A stretch of 64,000 nt of DNA from Curvularia sp. ZM96 (taxonomy: Eukaryota > Ascomycota > Dothideomycetes > Pleosporales > Pleosporaceae): the NCBI GenBank assembly GCA_022457065.1, contig JAJGBQ010000002.1, positions 1,612,001 through 1,676,000 of the forward strand, in the 5' to 3' direction. Positions 33,856 to 45,629 of this stretch are shown piece by piece. The notes under the pieces are model-generated. The model saw only the letters and a program-made list of their open reading frames with translations. It did not search any database and was not told the DNA's origin. A program made the translations under genes and the position numbers. Positions within the stretch are counted from its first letter, which is position 1, and each line of letters opens with the position of its first letter.

Positions 33856-36800
33856 ATGAATTCCCAGAGCGACCCCCCCGCCGCTGCGCCAGCAACAGCA
33901 GCACCACCTCGCCCACGACACGGAGAAGGACCACCGGCCCCAGCTGGCCCAGACGACGTTTCCGCCCCGTCGCAATCCCATTCGCAATCCCACCACCGCC
34001 GCCAGTCGTCGTCCGTGGGCGCCGTCAACCGGTCAGCCTCACTCAAGGACCCCAACCCGAACCCAAACTCCTCGCCCAAACCCCCCAAGCGGGCCACGCC
34101 GCCCCCGTCGCACGCCAGACGTCGTTCGAGTGCAGCCAACGGCGCAGCAGACGGCATTGGGCCTCTGATCGACCGCGAGGGGAAGCCGCTCCCCCAGCCC
34201 TACCACGCACATCCCCAACACCAACACCAACACCACCACCACCAGCCAAGCTACTCCCGCAAGCTGAGCATCACGACCACCACCGCCCCCGCTGCCAATG
34301 GCGCTGTACCGCACCCAGCCTCGCCCTCACGCATCCATTCCTCGCCGCCCGCCCGCTCCTCCAAGTTGAACGCTTCCGCCGCCCGCTCCCCTGTCCATGA
34401 CCCCTCGCCCACACTGACTGCACCCCCAAAGCTGCCCTCGCTGCCCCCAGTCCTGCTGCCCTCGACCGTGTACGACCCAAGCACTCCAACCAGTAGCTCC
34501 ACTGCAAACTCGCCGTCTGCAACTAGCCTATTTGCCCCGAACCTGCAGTCCGTGAATGCCCCGCGAGATTACTTCAACTCCAAGCCTACTCCATCCCAGC
34601 CCCCCGTCCAGCGCCTACCCCAAGGCACCAAAGTCGACAAGGTGCTGGGCAAGTCACCTCTTGGGTCGCCCGCCATTCTCAACGACGCGGACCCAAGGCA
34701 CGATTCCGCTTCGGGCCCAGGTCGGCCCTCTACAGTACGGCGCCCATCGCTTGCTGCAGGCACTACTGCCGCTACTACTGCTGCCGCCGCCGCCGCCGCC
34801 ACTACCACTACTGCCATCACCAGAGATTCCGCACAAAAGCCCCCACCCCCTTCGGGCCACAAGCAGGTACCACCACGGCATAGCAAAAGTCACTCCAGAA
34901 GCGGCAGCAGGGCCTACCCCACGAGCCCAGCCAGGGACCACCACCGCAACGAAAGCAACACCAGTGCGAAGCTGGACGACAACTTCCAGGGCACCCCTCC
35001 TCGCACCCGCGAGCGCAGGGAAAAGGACAAGAAGACGATGCTGTCGCGCGCGCTGCAAAAGGCAAACACTGCCGTTCTGCTCGACAATGCCCAGAACTTC
35101 GAGGGCGCCATGGAGGCGTACGAGGACGCCTGCAAGCTCCTGCAGCAGGTCATGGTCCGCAGCTCCCAAGAAGAGGACAGGCGGAAACTAGATGCTATTC
35201 GAGTAACCTACACCAACCGAATAGAAGAACTCCGCCGACTTGACCCGGCCTATACCCATGGCAGTGGGAAGTCATTACCGGCTCGTCCCATGAGCGGAGA
35301 ATCGCTGGACGAACACCGCTCAATGCTCTTGCTCGAGGATGACGAAGAAGAAGAGCCTGCAGTGATACAAACGGCCTCTGTTTCACGAATAGTAAATGAT
35401 CCCTCGGTATATGACAATTCCTTCGTCAGCGAACCAGAGCAACCGCCGCCTCTACACCAACTACCCCTGCGCAGCGACTATCAGGGTCCTCGCGAATCAG
35501 TCATCTCGACCGCCATTCGCGATGTGCAAAAGGGCCTGCAAACCTCGCAATTCAGCCTGCAACCCCCGCCTGGGCGACTCGCGCCTCTTGCAGCTTCGGC
35601 TCGCTCTCCAGGCGCCGAATCGGCAATGGACCGTAGCTACATGCCTCCACCCCTTTCACCAAGGCGACCCAAGTCCCCCTTGTTCGACAGCCAGACCGAG
35701 TCCAGACATGACGAACTCGGCCAACGATTACAACCACAGTCGTCGGGACTGCAATCCAACCACCAGCGAGTTCACAGCAACGAATCCACATCATGGCTTG
35801 ATACCATTGACGAATCTGGAGGGTCGTCATGCTCATCAGTGCACTCCATGTCTCCGGGAGGGCCGCGCCGAAAACATCTACGGAACCCGAGTGGAGAGAC
35901 CGAAGCAGAGTTTGACGCGGCGCTCGATGCAGCCGTCGAGGCTGCATATGACGACGGCTACGAACCTTATGATGACGACATTTCCACATCAGCTGACCTC
36001 ATAGCAACCAAGCTGCGCAACGTGGAACTGGCAAAGGAGCGCGTGCGGGAAGCAGAAAGAGAAGAGGCAATTGCGGCGGCCAGGTTTCGCTACAAAGAAA
36101 CCCAACTTCGGAATGACGCGCTACCGCATGTGCGCGAGACTTCCGAGATTAGTTTCAACGAGGAGGCGGAAGAGGAGGAACGGCTGCTGGATGAGATGAC
36201 CCGGGAGTACATGCTGGATGGTTTCGATTTCGACCTGCAGACAAAGTCTGCGCTGCCACGGCAGTCAGACTCGAGCAACATTTCTGGAAGCACGTACAAC
36301 AGCTCAGTGTCGTCACACAGAACAACGGGTGGTACCTCACTCTCAACCGTTACCGAAGTAATACACCCGCCATCCAAGTCACCACCTGCGCATTCTCCGC
36401 CTCCAGTTCCCGCTCCATCGGGCGCTCTACCTGCATTACCTCCAGTCCTCGAATCGCAGCCATCACACACAACCGACACAACAACAGAGGTTACACCCCG
36501 ACCGACTACTGCGAGCAAGGACGCTGCTTCGGTGCGCAGCCGCAGATTGTCAGGGCAAAATGCGAAATCGCTCAAGATCGAGACATCCGTGGCGCATGTT
36601 GCGCCTGCACCGCATACGGAAAAGCCGCCAGTACCAGCCAAAGACGTGCCCACCGATCTGCCTGTCCAGCCCAAGTCAGCAACACCCTTTGGCGCAAGCA
36701 AACCTTCGCTAGACACGACATTCAAGCTCCCCGTACTGCCTCTACAGACTGGTCTCGCAGCTCCATCGCCACAACCTACACTGTATAGTCCCGCTGAAGC

Positions 36801-38156
36801 CGGTCCCACCTCGTCACCAGCAACACATAATGTCTCTAGTGAAGCTGGTCTTGTACCAGGTTCCCCCAAGACCGGAAAACCTCCAACCTTGGGAATCAGA
36901 AAAAACAAGTCTTCGCTAAGCCTGAAGCAGCGGAATCTTTCCGTGTCCAGCCCAGATGGCTCAGATGCATCCATTGGAACACCACTCAGCACAAGTTTTT
37001 CCCTCACTGGACGGAAACCCAGCAATGCTGGACTACCGCTTCCAACACCTAGTCTCCCCACATTTAACATGGATGGTCTGCCGAGCGGCGGTTTGCACCT
37101 GTTTGAGAGCGATATCCACTCACCTTTCTCGCCTGGATCGCCAAGCCCAGCAGTCTCAAACGCACCCATTCCGCTGGAGCCATGTCCGGACTCGTATCTG
37201 TTGAGGCCGTTTTGGTTAATGCGGTGCTTCTATCAGACGATTGCACATCCCCGAGGCGGTTACCTGTCAACCAAACTCTTCATCCCGCGTGATGTATGGC
37301 GCGTCAAGGGTGTCAAGCTGAAGAACGTTGAAGACAAGATTGTCAACTGCGACATGCTTACTGCAGCCCTGCAGAAGCTAGCCACGGTTGACACAAACGA
37401 TGCAGATGCTGTACTCGAGGAGATGCAATCGCTAGAGCTGGTGCTTGACCAGGTCCAAGCCCAATTGGCCAAGAAGCTCGGTAACGAGGTCGGCGTGCAA
37501 TCCGTATCGACGCTCTTCAAAGACGCAACTACCGTGGGCGAAGGCGCAGCATCTACAGACAGCTCTACCCGGGGGCAGACAAGTAGCCAGGACTTTGTGC
37601 CCAAGAGCGCCGTTGCTCAGGGAAAATCATACCTGACATCGTGGCGCAAGCTGCGATCCAAGAACTCTGGCGTCAATCTCGCCAGCATGGCTACCAGTGC
37701 CACAAGGAGTACCGAGGTGCCCAAGGATACGCTTGTCATGTCTACACTGCCCATGACAAGTCTAACCAACATCCGTTTTGCCAAGCGCGATATCTCGGGC
37801 ATGAACTTGGAAGGACCGAATGCAGGATACATGGGCTCTTTGGCGCGATTGTTTGATGCAGCTCAGATTCTGGGTGAGTTTTTTTTTTCTCTTTCTTGTT
37901 TCACTTTCCGACCCCTCGTTTTCTCCCACATACACACAAGATATGCTAACATGTGTTGTTACGCACAGATCAAATTGCGCGCCAAGTCGAAGACCCAGGT
38001 CTCAAGCATTCGTCTCCTACCCATGTTGGGCTCGAGCTGTCGGCTCGCCACGCCGCAGAGTTCTTTGGCTTTTACATCTGTCGCTTCGTTCTTTCCGACG
38101 TTACGCTCATGCTGGATAAGTTCATCAAGAGAGGGAGTGAATGGGTGTTGGTGTAG
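33856..38156 (+). CDS. Large MIT-domain protein, fungal type, function unknown
   Basis: Two exons (33856-37873, 37969-38156) encode 1401 residues. A long disordered N-terminus (Pro/Ser/Ala-rich, with a His/Gln run near residues 117-130) leads to a three-helix MIT domain at about 391-465: MLSRALQKANTAVLLDNAQ, FEGAMEAYEDACKLLQQVM and IRVTYTNRIEELRRLD. MIT domains bind ESCRT-III tails or related helices, so a link to membrane remodelling or microtubules is plausible but unproven. A further low-complexity stretch includes a predicted coiled coil (LRNVELAKERVREAEREEAI). The last 300 residues are clearly folded: PFWLMRCFYQTIAHPRGGYL, TKLFIPRDVWRVKGVKLKNV, and in exon 2 LSARHAAEFFGFYICRFVL. This C-terminal domain is likely fungus-specific; I cannot name it. 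The 95-nt intron begins with a GTGAG donor and a T-run. Confidence 0.88.
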
Positions 38157-38616
38157 TTGTTTGTCTATGTGCGTGTGTGTATATGTGTAAACAGAGAGAG
38201 AAAGAGAAAGGGAGAAACAAGAAAGGCGAACAGAATAAGTACCCCGGTTTCTTGTTCACTTGGCTCGCTCACTTTACGCAACTTTCTACATATTCCACCT
38301 ATTTTTTCTTCTTCCTTCGCGAGCGTCTTGTTTTTTTTTTCCACAATACCTTGCATGAATCAATGGGTGGCTATGGCGATGGGTGGATATCTGATGTCTT
38401 TATTTGTCAGTCGATCTGTCAGTCTCTTCTTCTGCCCTCGTAATGACAAACAAGAAGGCAATTTTTTCCTGCCTATGTTACATTATTTGCATTTTTGCTG
38501 TTCTTGCTCATGTTTCTTTTTTTTTGGCCATCTTCTCCTTTGGTGTGTGTGTGTAGGACCGCTACTACGTCATGGACTCGTTGCTTTTTTTATTCTTCTT
38601 CTGTTTCGTGGATCAT

Positions 38617-38650
38617 TGTTGCTGTTGTTGTTGTTGTTGTTGTTGTTGTT
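38617..38650 (+). repeat. Trinucleotide microsatellite (TTG)n
   Basis: About eleven TTG units with one GCT interruption near the start, in the T-rich region after the MIT-protein gene. Confidence 0.9.
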
Positions 38651-38760
38651 TGTATCCTCCTTTCTTCGCTAAGAGAACTGCGTCTTGTCTTGTCTTGTAT
38701 GGTCTTGCTTCACTTTTTCCCCGCTTATCATGTTTACGAGCGGAGGCCAGAAAGACAGAA

Positions 38761-38781
38761 AGAGAGAGAGAGAGAGAGAGA
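38761..38781 (+). repeat. Dinucleotide microsatellite (AG)n
   Basis: About ten perfect AG units, 110 bp after the TTG repeat. Confidence 0.9.
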
Positions 38782-39480
38782 CTGAGTATAGAGCTGGAGA
38801 TGATGAGAGAGTGGGTGAGGGATATGTGGGACGACAAGGGATAAGGGGGTTTCCTGGACGCTGTTTTTTGCGAGGTTATGACATCATGGGATTCTATCTG
38901 TTGGTTTTTTTTGCTTCTTCTATCCGTCTGTTTACTCCCCCTTGTCGTGTTTTCTTCTTTGAACTCACCAGTGTATGTATGGATGTTGCTGTTTTCGCAA
39001 CTTCAGTCTTTCTTTGTTTCTTTCTTTTTTGGTCTTGGCCTTCTTCTGGTTGTTCGAGTAGATGGATTCACTTCGATTAATGCCGTTTTCCTTTTTTGGG
39101 CTTTTGCAAACAACTGTATGTACGTCTTGTCTGTCTCTTTGAAGATATCCCCACAACACACCTGCTGTTATTTCTATCTTACGTAGCTTAGCTTAGTTTA
39201 GTTGGCTATTTTGTTAGCGCAATTGAAGTATCGCTTTCGCACTGGTTCGTCATTCAATCACTCATTCAGTCTTGCACTTTTGTCTTGGACACATTGTCAA
39301 TTTAGAGAAAAGGTGAAAAGGCGATATGTATTCGTGTAAAGCGGTAGAGAAGAGAAGGAAGGAAGGAAGGAGGGAAAAACGCTGCTACCTAGTATACCAG
39401 ACCAACGAGTGGTTCATAAAGGGCGGGAAGCGCAATATCAAGTCCGCGACACCAAAGAAGGAGAGGGAAACAAGACTTCC

Positions 39481-40534
39481 TCAAACCACCAAACGCCTAG
39501 CCATGACCCTTCCCTCCACCACCATCGTATGCTGACCCTCCTCATCCTTGGACTTCGCAACACCATCATACAACGAGTCCTTCACCCGCGCTTCACTCCT
39601 ATTCCACAGTTCCTGATGCGTGTAGAACTTGCCATCCTTGGGCGGGGGTCTCCTTTTCTCCTCTCGCGGCGACAACACCGGCCGCCCTGGCTTGCTTTCT
39701 TCAGTATCGTCACCGTCATCTCCATCACCGCTCGGTAGATTCAGTGGGCGCCCCCAAGCCGTTTGTGCGGTTTCCAGACCGCTGCTTGCCCGGATCGTTC
39801 GTATCACGGCCAGCGAGGTGATGAGGTTGGCGTTCAGCATCGCAGATTGGAATGCAGAGAGGCTTTGTTGCAGACCGCCGATGGCGTCGCTGACGGGTAA
39901 GTTCATTTCGCGGTGGAAACTGCGGCCAAGCGCGATCAGGGCGCTGCTTAGACTGGGAAGTGATTGTACGTATTCGAGGTATGGGGACGTGAGGTCGCTG
40001 GTTAGGTTGCGGAAAGTGAGAGTTGCGTTAGGGAGGATGGAAGGGGTGGGTGGGGTTGCGTTCAGAAAGATGGTCGGGACGGCTAGGCTTGTATTCAAGG
40101 TCAAAGTGGGTGTGGTGATATTTGAGGGCAGTGTCGTGTTGAGGGCGATGGAAACGGGGACAATGTTGGTGGATGAGAGCCATTCGCTCTGTGGTGATAG
40201 ACGTCAGTTTCACGTCCGCCACTGAGGATGAAAGTGGTGCTGAACACACCTTGTTTGTGTCAAGCTGAAACTTTCCTCGCAAAATGGTACTAGTGATGTT
40301 GTTTACCAGATCCGCAGTGCCCATCTGGCCACTGCCGCTAGTAGGATTGACCCCAAAGCCTCGATTGACATTATTCGGGTCTCCGATTGCATCTGCTGCC
40401 GCGTTGATGATGCTAGTAAGATCCGCGAGGTCTTGGACTGCGGGGGCAACGGTAGCTGTAGCGATGGGGGCGAGGAGGAGACACGATACTAGCATAACGG
40501 CGGGTCTGAAGGATTGACAAGGACCTGAGATCAT
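39481..40534 (-). CDS. Secreted or surface protein with dense N-glycosylation sequons, function unknown
   Basis: Two exons (40250-40534, 39481-40188; 61-nt intron) encode 330 residues. The N-terminus MISGPCQSFRPAVMLVSCLL followed by LAPIATA is a good signal peptide or signal anchor. Seven N-x-S/T sequons occur between residues 79 and 156 (N79, N112, N118, N127, N138, N149, N156), all in a Thr/Pro/Leu-rich stretch. A helical segment follows (LSAFQSAMLNANLITSLAVI). The C-terminal 100 residues are hydrophilic and charged (KPGRPVLSPREEKRRPPPKD) with one more sequon, NRS. I do not recognise a domain. There is no clear C-terminal membrane anchor or GPI-like tail. It is probably a cell-wall or extracellular protein. 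The frame runs exactly through the splice. Confidence 0.75.
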
Positions 40535-41259
40535 ACTAAGCTGGCAATGTGGCCGGCGGATGGCGAGGCTGCGAGGTTATCAGGTAGAAGAAGTCAGGTG
40601 GAGGCTGAGGTATGCTGCTACGGGCTAGGTGCTGCTGAGCTGGTGGATGGCGAGTGATGGGAGGAGATTGAGAGATGGCACCGTTTAAAAGATACCTGCA
40701 GGTGCTTGTTTAGTCTGTAATCGAGGGAAGCTACAATGATCTACCAATGTATACATTGGGTAGGCAACGAGGGAACGAGTAGCTAATGAGGTGGAAGGAT
40801 ACGTAGGCATTCTGATATGGCAGGCGCAAAAGAGGTCCTTGTTGGCTCTGTCATATATCTCGGATGCACCAGAGCCTTGAGCAGGTACGCCTTAGTATAA
40901 GTTCACGGTCTCATATACTAGACTGGGTTTATTGTATTCACCTTTTACGTATAAATTATATAGTTCACCGGTGGCTAAAGCGAGAACACTCGCAGAAACA
41001 AATGGCTAGTGAGTCGAGACACATGACGAATGGAAGTAGCGGTAATATGTAGCTCAAAAAGATAAATAACCCTGACAGTCCCAGAACATTAGACTTCCCG
41101 ATTAAACCATTCATAGCGCCAACTCCTACCAACCGTTCTGACTTGGCTTCGGATATAATAGCTTTTGTCAACATCACACAGTAACTAAAACCACGCCAAA
41201 GGCTCATCACCATACCCCCTAGTGAATATTGTGAGAGAGGGTTGTTCCTGCCCCTCGGA
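40535..41259. other. Intergenic region, tandem minus-strand genes
   Basis: This 725-bp region is the promoter side of the secreted-protein gene and the 3' side of the next. It is fairly AT-rich around 40.86-41.15 kb. No gene seen. Confidence 0.4.
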
Positions 41260-42966
41260 CTACAGGTCCATGCTGTCGTTCCTCGCCCGTGGATCGCTAT
41301 TTGTTCTGTCATATGCTCTCCACCACAAGGCCATATTTGCCGCAACCAACAAGTCCACCATCTTCAGCCCCTCGTCCTCGATAATGATCTTTCCTAATTT
41401 CGCTTGCTTGCCGCCCATGCCTCCACCTGCATACTCTTGACCAAGAGAGAGATCTAGACGGTCTTCAGCATTTTCGTCCACATTGACTGACGATGTGGAA
41501 TTATTCCGACTTTGCCGGCCTCGGCGGAAAAAGGAAGAGCGCTTAGAGGCTTCCGTTCCTCTGGCTGTGGATCTTTTTGGGCCGCTTGGGAGATTAAATC
41601 TTAGCTCGCTCAGATTGCTGCTCGTAGGCGGTGCTCCTTGGAGCCCCGGAATGACATGTCGACACTAGCGTTCTGATTAGAATCTTCTTGGTATCAGTCT
41701 GGAAGGGAGATGTAGCCACCTTTAAAGAGCCTCCACCCACGCCAGTGACAAACTCACAACGCCCATTCCACGGGCTCTTGAAGACATAACCACGGAAGTG
41801 TGTTTGCCTCTCAGAAACCTGAATGCTGCCGTAGGGTTGATCTTCATGTGTCGCGAACGATGGCGACAGTGGAGAGCGGAGGTCCATGGACGGTCCATCG
41901 GCTTGTCCAGCATAGCTACCTTTAGAACTGGGTCGATTATTGGGGTCATAAGAGTTATTCCTCCTGTGCCCGAATACGTTGCCCGATTGCTGGGAGCCCT
42001 CTAGCCAGATGCGTCGACGGAATGTATTATCGCTTCCCATCTGGCCGCTTGCTTGCGAATCTATTGTTTCAGAGTGTCCCGCTTGCCTTGATTGAACGGA
42101 AAAGCCGCTATCACGACTTATCAACGAGGGTTGCGATAAGTCGGGGGCATCTGAATGAAGAAATTTAGAATATCCGGGGTTGAACACTTGAACGTACATC
42201 GGCGCCCCTGACCGTTTTTTGTTAGTAGGGTCTCTCAAGGCCGAGGACGAGATTTCGAAAATAGGTGGATCCTCAATACGGGCAACATTCCATTGGGCGC
42301 CAGATGCTGGATCTCGTCGGATGAGTGTGAGCGATGGTGCATCACGTGGTCGGTTTTCTGACCGCCGGCGCGGTAATGGAGGAGGTCTCTGGTTTTCTTG
42401 TTGCTGCTGGCTTGAGTCAAATGAACGTCGCGGACTGTTATAGTCCGATTCCGGAATTCCCGTTCTTTGCGAAAAGCGCCCTGCATTAATGTTCTGGGTA
42501 TGGGAGTAATTATCAATGGGTGCTAGCGTGCTGGGTACAGGCTTTCGCGCTGGCGCAGCAGTAGCACTCCCTGGTACAGCTTTTCGCTGAACCAGTGGGG
42601 CAGAGGCAAAGGCAGAAGCTGACAAGTCTCGACCTGCAGCGTCTTGACTTCTGAGCTCTGGAGGATCAACGAGATAGGCATCCTCGGGCTGGTTGACATG
42701 AACATAATATAATGAGCTTTGTATGTCTTCTGCAGTCACCACCTTCTCCCGTGGTTTCATGGGTGATAGGAAAACATCTGAAGACGTCAGAGTGCAGTTG
42801 ACACGTAAGATCTGACAGCCGTACCTCTGCTACCGGGCACACGAGCGATGTATAGCACCAGCGGCTCATGCCTGAGATGGGTCGGATTCCTTGGATAAGC
42901 TGGGGGGTTAAAGGCAAGTGCTGTAAGGGAAGAGAGGGATTTTGCTTCAACAACGGGCGCGGCCAT
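41260..42966 (-). CDS. Fungal protein of unknown function with conserved ends
   Basis: Three exons (42825-42966, 41720-42777, 41260-41664; introns 47 and 55 nt) encode 534 residues. I do not recognise the family. The N-terminal 110 residues look folded and conserved: HLRHEPLVLYIARVPGSR, DVFLSPMKPREKVVTAEDIQ and SSLYYVHVNQPEDAYLV. The middle is Ser/Gln/Arg-rich and disordered. A second ordered block appears late (GYVFKSPWNGRCEFVTGVGG, CRHVIPGLQG). The C-terminus ends with KIIIEDEGLKMVDLLVAANM and WWRAYDRTNSD. The start is ATG 42964-42966; the frame stays open upstream to a stop but has no earlier ATG. Reading through the last intron would stop soon in a non-conserved tail, whereas splicing restores an ordered C-terminus. 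Confidence 0.8.
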
Positions 42967-43517
42967 CCGAGCGAACGAAGCGGCACTGATGGCGGCGGAA
43001 AGAGGAGATGATACTGATGGCTTTGTGAGATTTGCCACGTGCCACGACGACTGTGTTTGTCGTCTTGGGCGGCGTTGCCTAGGATATTATATACAAGCAA
43101 CAAGCGCTCAGGTATATGCTTGCGCCAGTGTGGCTGTGCGGACGCGTCTCCAGCTGTTATAGTATGTGTTGTGCACAGGCAATCGTCGCTGGCTTGGCCT
43201 ATTGCTGCGCAAGGCGAGAGACAGGTGGATCGGGCTGACGCGCATCAATGGCAGGGCTCTGCGGGCGAGCGAGGCGATGCTGGTGGTGAAGGACGACGCC
43301 GTAGCTGCGAGCACGCGAGGCTGCTTTGCGTTAGACTGCAGGCGGGGCCGTTGATTGGCTCTTCACGCTCAGGGTCCTAGCGCCGAAAGTGTCTGCGAAA
43401 TCTTGGCCCTCGATGCATTCAGACCTCGATTTTCGCGGCCCGCACACGACACACTCGCCCCGCCAACACTACGCCCAGTGGTTTTGCTGAGACTTGCGCG
43501 CGTCTAGTCTGAACAAG
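42967..43517. other. Divergent promoter region upstream of Rrp14/SURF6
   Basis: This 551-bp region lies between two outward-facing starts. It contains an ATTGG (CCAAT on the minus strand) at 43354-43358. No gene seen. Confidence 0.45.
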
Positions 43518-45219
43518 ATGGGGGACAATCTCGAAGTACGTGGTCGAAATGATGCTTGCCCGCCCTTGTCGCCGCTAACTGGAAGCTGTAGGAACGATTG
43601 AAGAGCCACGCGCGGGCTTTTGAAGGACTCATGTCCTTGATACCCGCAAAGGACTACTACGGCAAGGACGAGAGTATCACCAGCGTATGCATCAGTTCGT
43701 CCTGCGGCTCCGCTCCATGCTGACATGATGTCTGCAGACGCAATGGCAAAAGCGAGGAAAGAAGCAAACCCTCGAAGAACGACAAGCTGCCAAGCGTGCC
43801 AAACTAGATCCTGCCTTGCACAAAAGCGCCAAAGATGTCATGGATGAGAACGCGCTGAAGCGGAAACGTGAGCAGGAGGGTGAGGCCGAGACTGAGATTT
43901 CTGAAGCTGAATCGTCTGATCTCGACATGGACATCACAAAGGAGAAGCCCCTAGAGGGACTCAAGAGCAAAGCAAAGAAGCAGAAGACCCAGCCTGTCGA
44001 GCCGGATGCTGCCGAAGACGAAGAGATTGGCGAGACAAGAGCTTTGTCAAAATCTGAAGCCAAAGCTGCTGCCAAGGCAGAGAAGCGGAGAGAGAAGCGA
44101 AAGGAGAAGCAGGAGAGGAACAAGCAAAAGCTGGAAGCTAAGAAGAACAAGAAGACAGCCTTCCAAGACCTTGCCGCCACCGAAGAACCCGAGGAGGACA
44201 AGGAGGACGACGATGCCGAAGAAGAGGATGACGACGACGCGGCTGCTGACGACCTGGAACATGCAGACGACGATATTGAAGCACTAGACGTCAGCGGTCT
44301 CGTCGAAGAGGGTCAGTCTACAGCTCCCTCCACTGCTGCCAACTCAAACTCCTCCACAGCTTCTGTCGCCTCGGCTGGCTCATCAGCCTCGTCGATACCC
44401 CCATCCGCCCAAGAAGCGTCACAGAAGAAAGCCAAAAAGCCCTACACCATTGACCCACAAAGCCATGAGAACTTCCGAGCGCGGTTGAATGCAAAGCTAG
44501 AGGCCATGCGTGCGGCGCGGAAAGCCGACGGCCCAGATGGACGGCCGGCCCGGAATCGAGCAGAGCTAATCGAGGCCCGGCGGAAGAAGGAGGCCGAGCG
44601 AAAAGCTGCTAAGAAGGCTCTTCGTCAGGAAGCAAAAGATGACGAGGCTCGCCGACAAGCAGAGGAGCAATTAGCGCGCATAAGAGGCGGTTCGGGCTCA
44701 CCTTCCATCTTCCCAGCCAGGTCACCAGAAGCCGAACGCAATTTCAATTTTGGTAACGTCGCTTGGGATGGGCAACATCTGGACTCGAATCTGTCTGGTT
44801 TCTTGCAATCAAGGAAGAAGAAGGGCAAGTCGGACGCAAAGACAGCACTTGAAGCCGCACAGAAGAAACAGGCCCGCATCAATGCTCTTGACGAAGACAA
44901 ACGTAAGGACATCCAAGAGAAGGAGCTCTGGCTCGCTGCGAAGAAGAGGGCACAGGGCGAGAAGGTATTTGACGACGTTGGTCTTCTCAAGAAGAGCCTC
45001 AAGCGTCAGCAAAAACAAAAGGACAAGAGTACTCAGGAGTGGAAGGAGAGAATCACCAACGTTGAGCAAAGTAAGGCGGCGAAGCAGAAGAGGCGTGAGG
45101 AGAATCTCAAGAAGCGCAAGGAGGAAAAGGGACAGAAGAAGGGTGGTAAGAAGAAGGTCAAGAAGCCCGGCAAGAAGGTCAAGCGGCCAGGCTTTGAGGG
45201 TACTTTCAAGGCGAGATAA
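43518..45219 (+). CDS. rrp14: Nucleolar ribosome-biogenesis protein Rrp14 (SURF6 family)
   Basis: Rrp14/SURF6 proteins act in the nucleolus in rRNA processing and pre-ribosome assembly. Three exons (43518-43535, 43592-43684, 43738-45219) encode 530 residues. The first exon is only MGDNLE. Exon 2 has ERLKSHARAFEGLMSLIPAKDYYG, the N-terminal SURF6 motif. The middle is an acidic/basic alternating low-complexity tract. The SURF6 core includes RAARKADGPDGRPARNRAEL, the basic helix EARRKKEAERKAAKK, FNFGNVAWDGQHLDSNLSGF, and a Lys-rich C-terminus ending KKVKRPGFEGTFKAR. Very high Lys/Glu content is normal for this family. The gene is convergent with NDUFS8 downstream. Confidence 0.95.
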
Positions 45220-45629
45220 GCACCCCATTGTACCAACAGCGATTATGGATGGAGGCGCCGGGGAAAAGCAAAACAAAAGGATGGCGATATGCGTATTGTT
45301 CGGGAGAGCATTTTGGCGTTTGATACCATATCATGGAGTATATCGTCTTGAATCTTACGATGCTTTCTTTCTACAAAAGACTCACTTTGCTGTCGGCGTG
45401 CCAGCTCTCAACCCAGAGACAAATGGGATATGAGGCTCCACACAACTGACGACAGTGCCTGTGTATTTGTCTTATCTTGAAGCCAGTGATTAGGTGCTTG
45501 TATACGTCAAGGGCGGTTCTTCTTAGTGTACTGATGATGCATTGACAAAAGAAACCCAACGCTTTGGTGTGTCAGACGGAACCGCTCCTATAGTATATAC
45601 AACGATGTCACAGAACCTCAAACTTTCCC
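45220..45629. other. Convergent intergenic region, rrp14 / NDUFS8
   Basis: This 410-bp region lies between two stop codons, presumably both 3' UTRs. Nothing else seen. Confidence 0.45.

Larger units (their letters stand above)
38157..39480. other. 1.3-kb convergent, strongly T-rich region
   Basis: The plus strand is markedly T-rich from about 38.28 to 39.18 kb, with many poly-T tracts, a TTG microsatellite and an AG microsatellite. It probably contains the 3' UTRs of the flanking convergent genes. Open frames here translate to Phe/Leu/Ser/Cys-rich low complexity and are not called. Confidence 0.5.

Noticed and set aside
33113..33934. 273-codon minus-strand open frame upstream of the MIT gene
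   Set aside because: GC-rich sequence yields an Arg-rich low-complexity translation overlapping the leader and start of the MIT gene. No conserved motif.
36090..37169. 359-codon open frame antisense to the MIT-domain gene
   Set aside because: It mirrors a Ser/Pro/Thr-rich coding region, where antisense frames stay open by codon composition. Its translation shows no domain and no splice logic.
42967..43038. Longer N-terminus of the unknown protein starting at 43038
   Set aside because: The codon there is GTG, not ATG. The first in-frame ATG is at 42964-42966.
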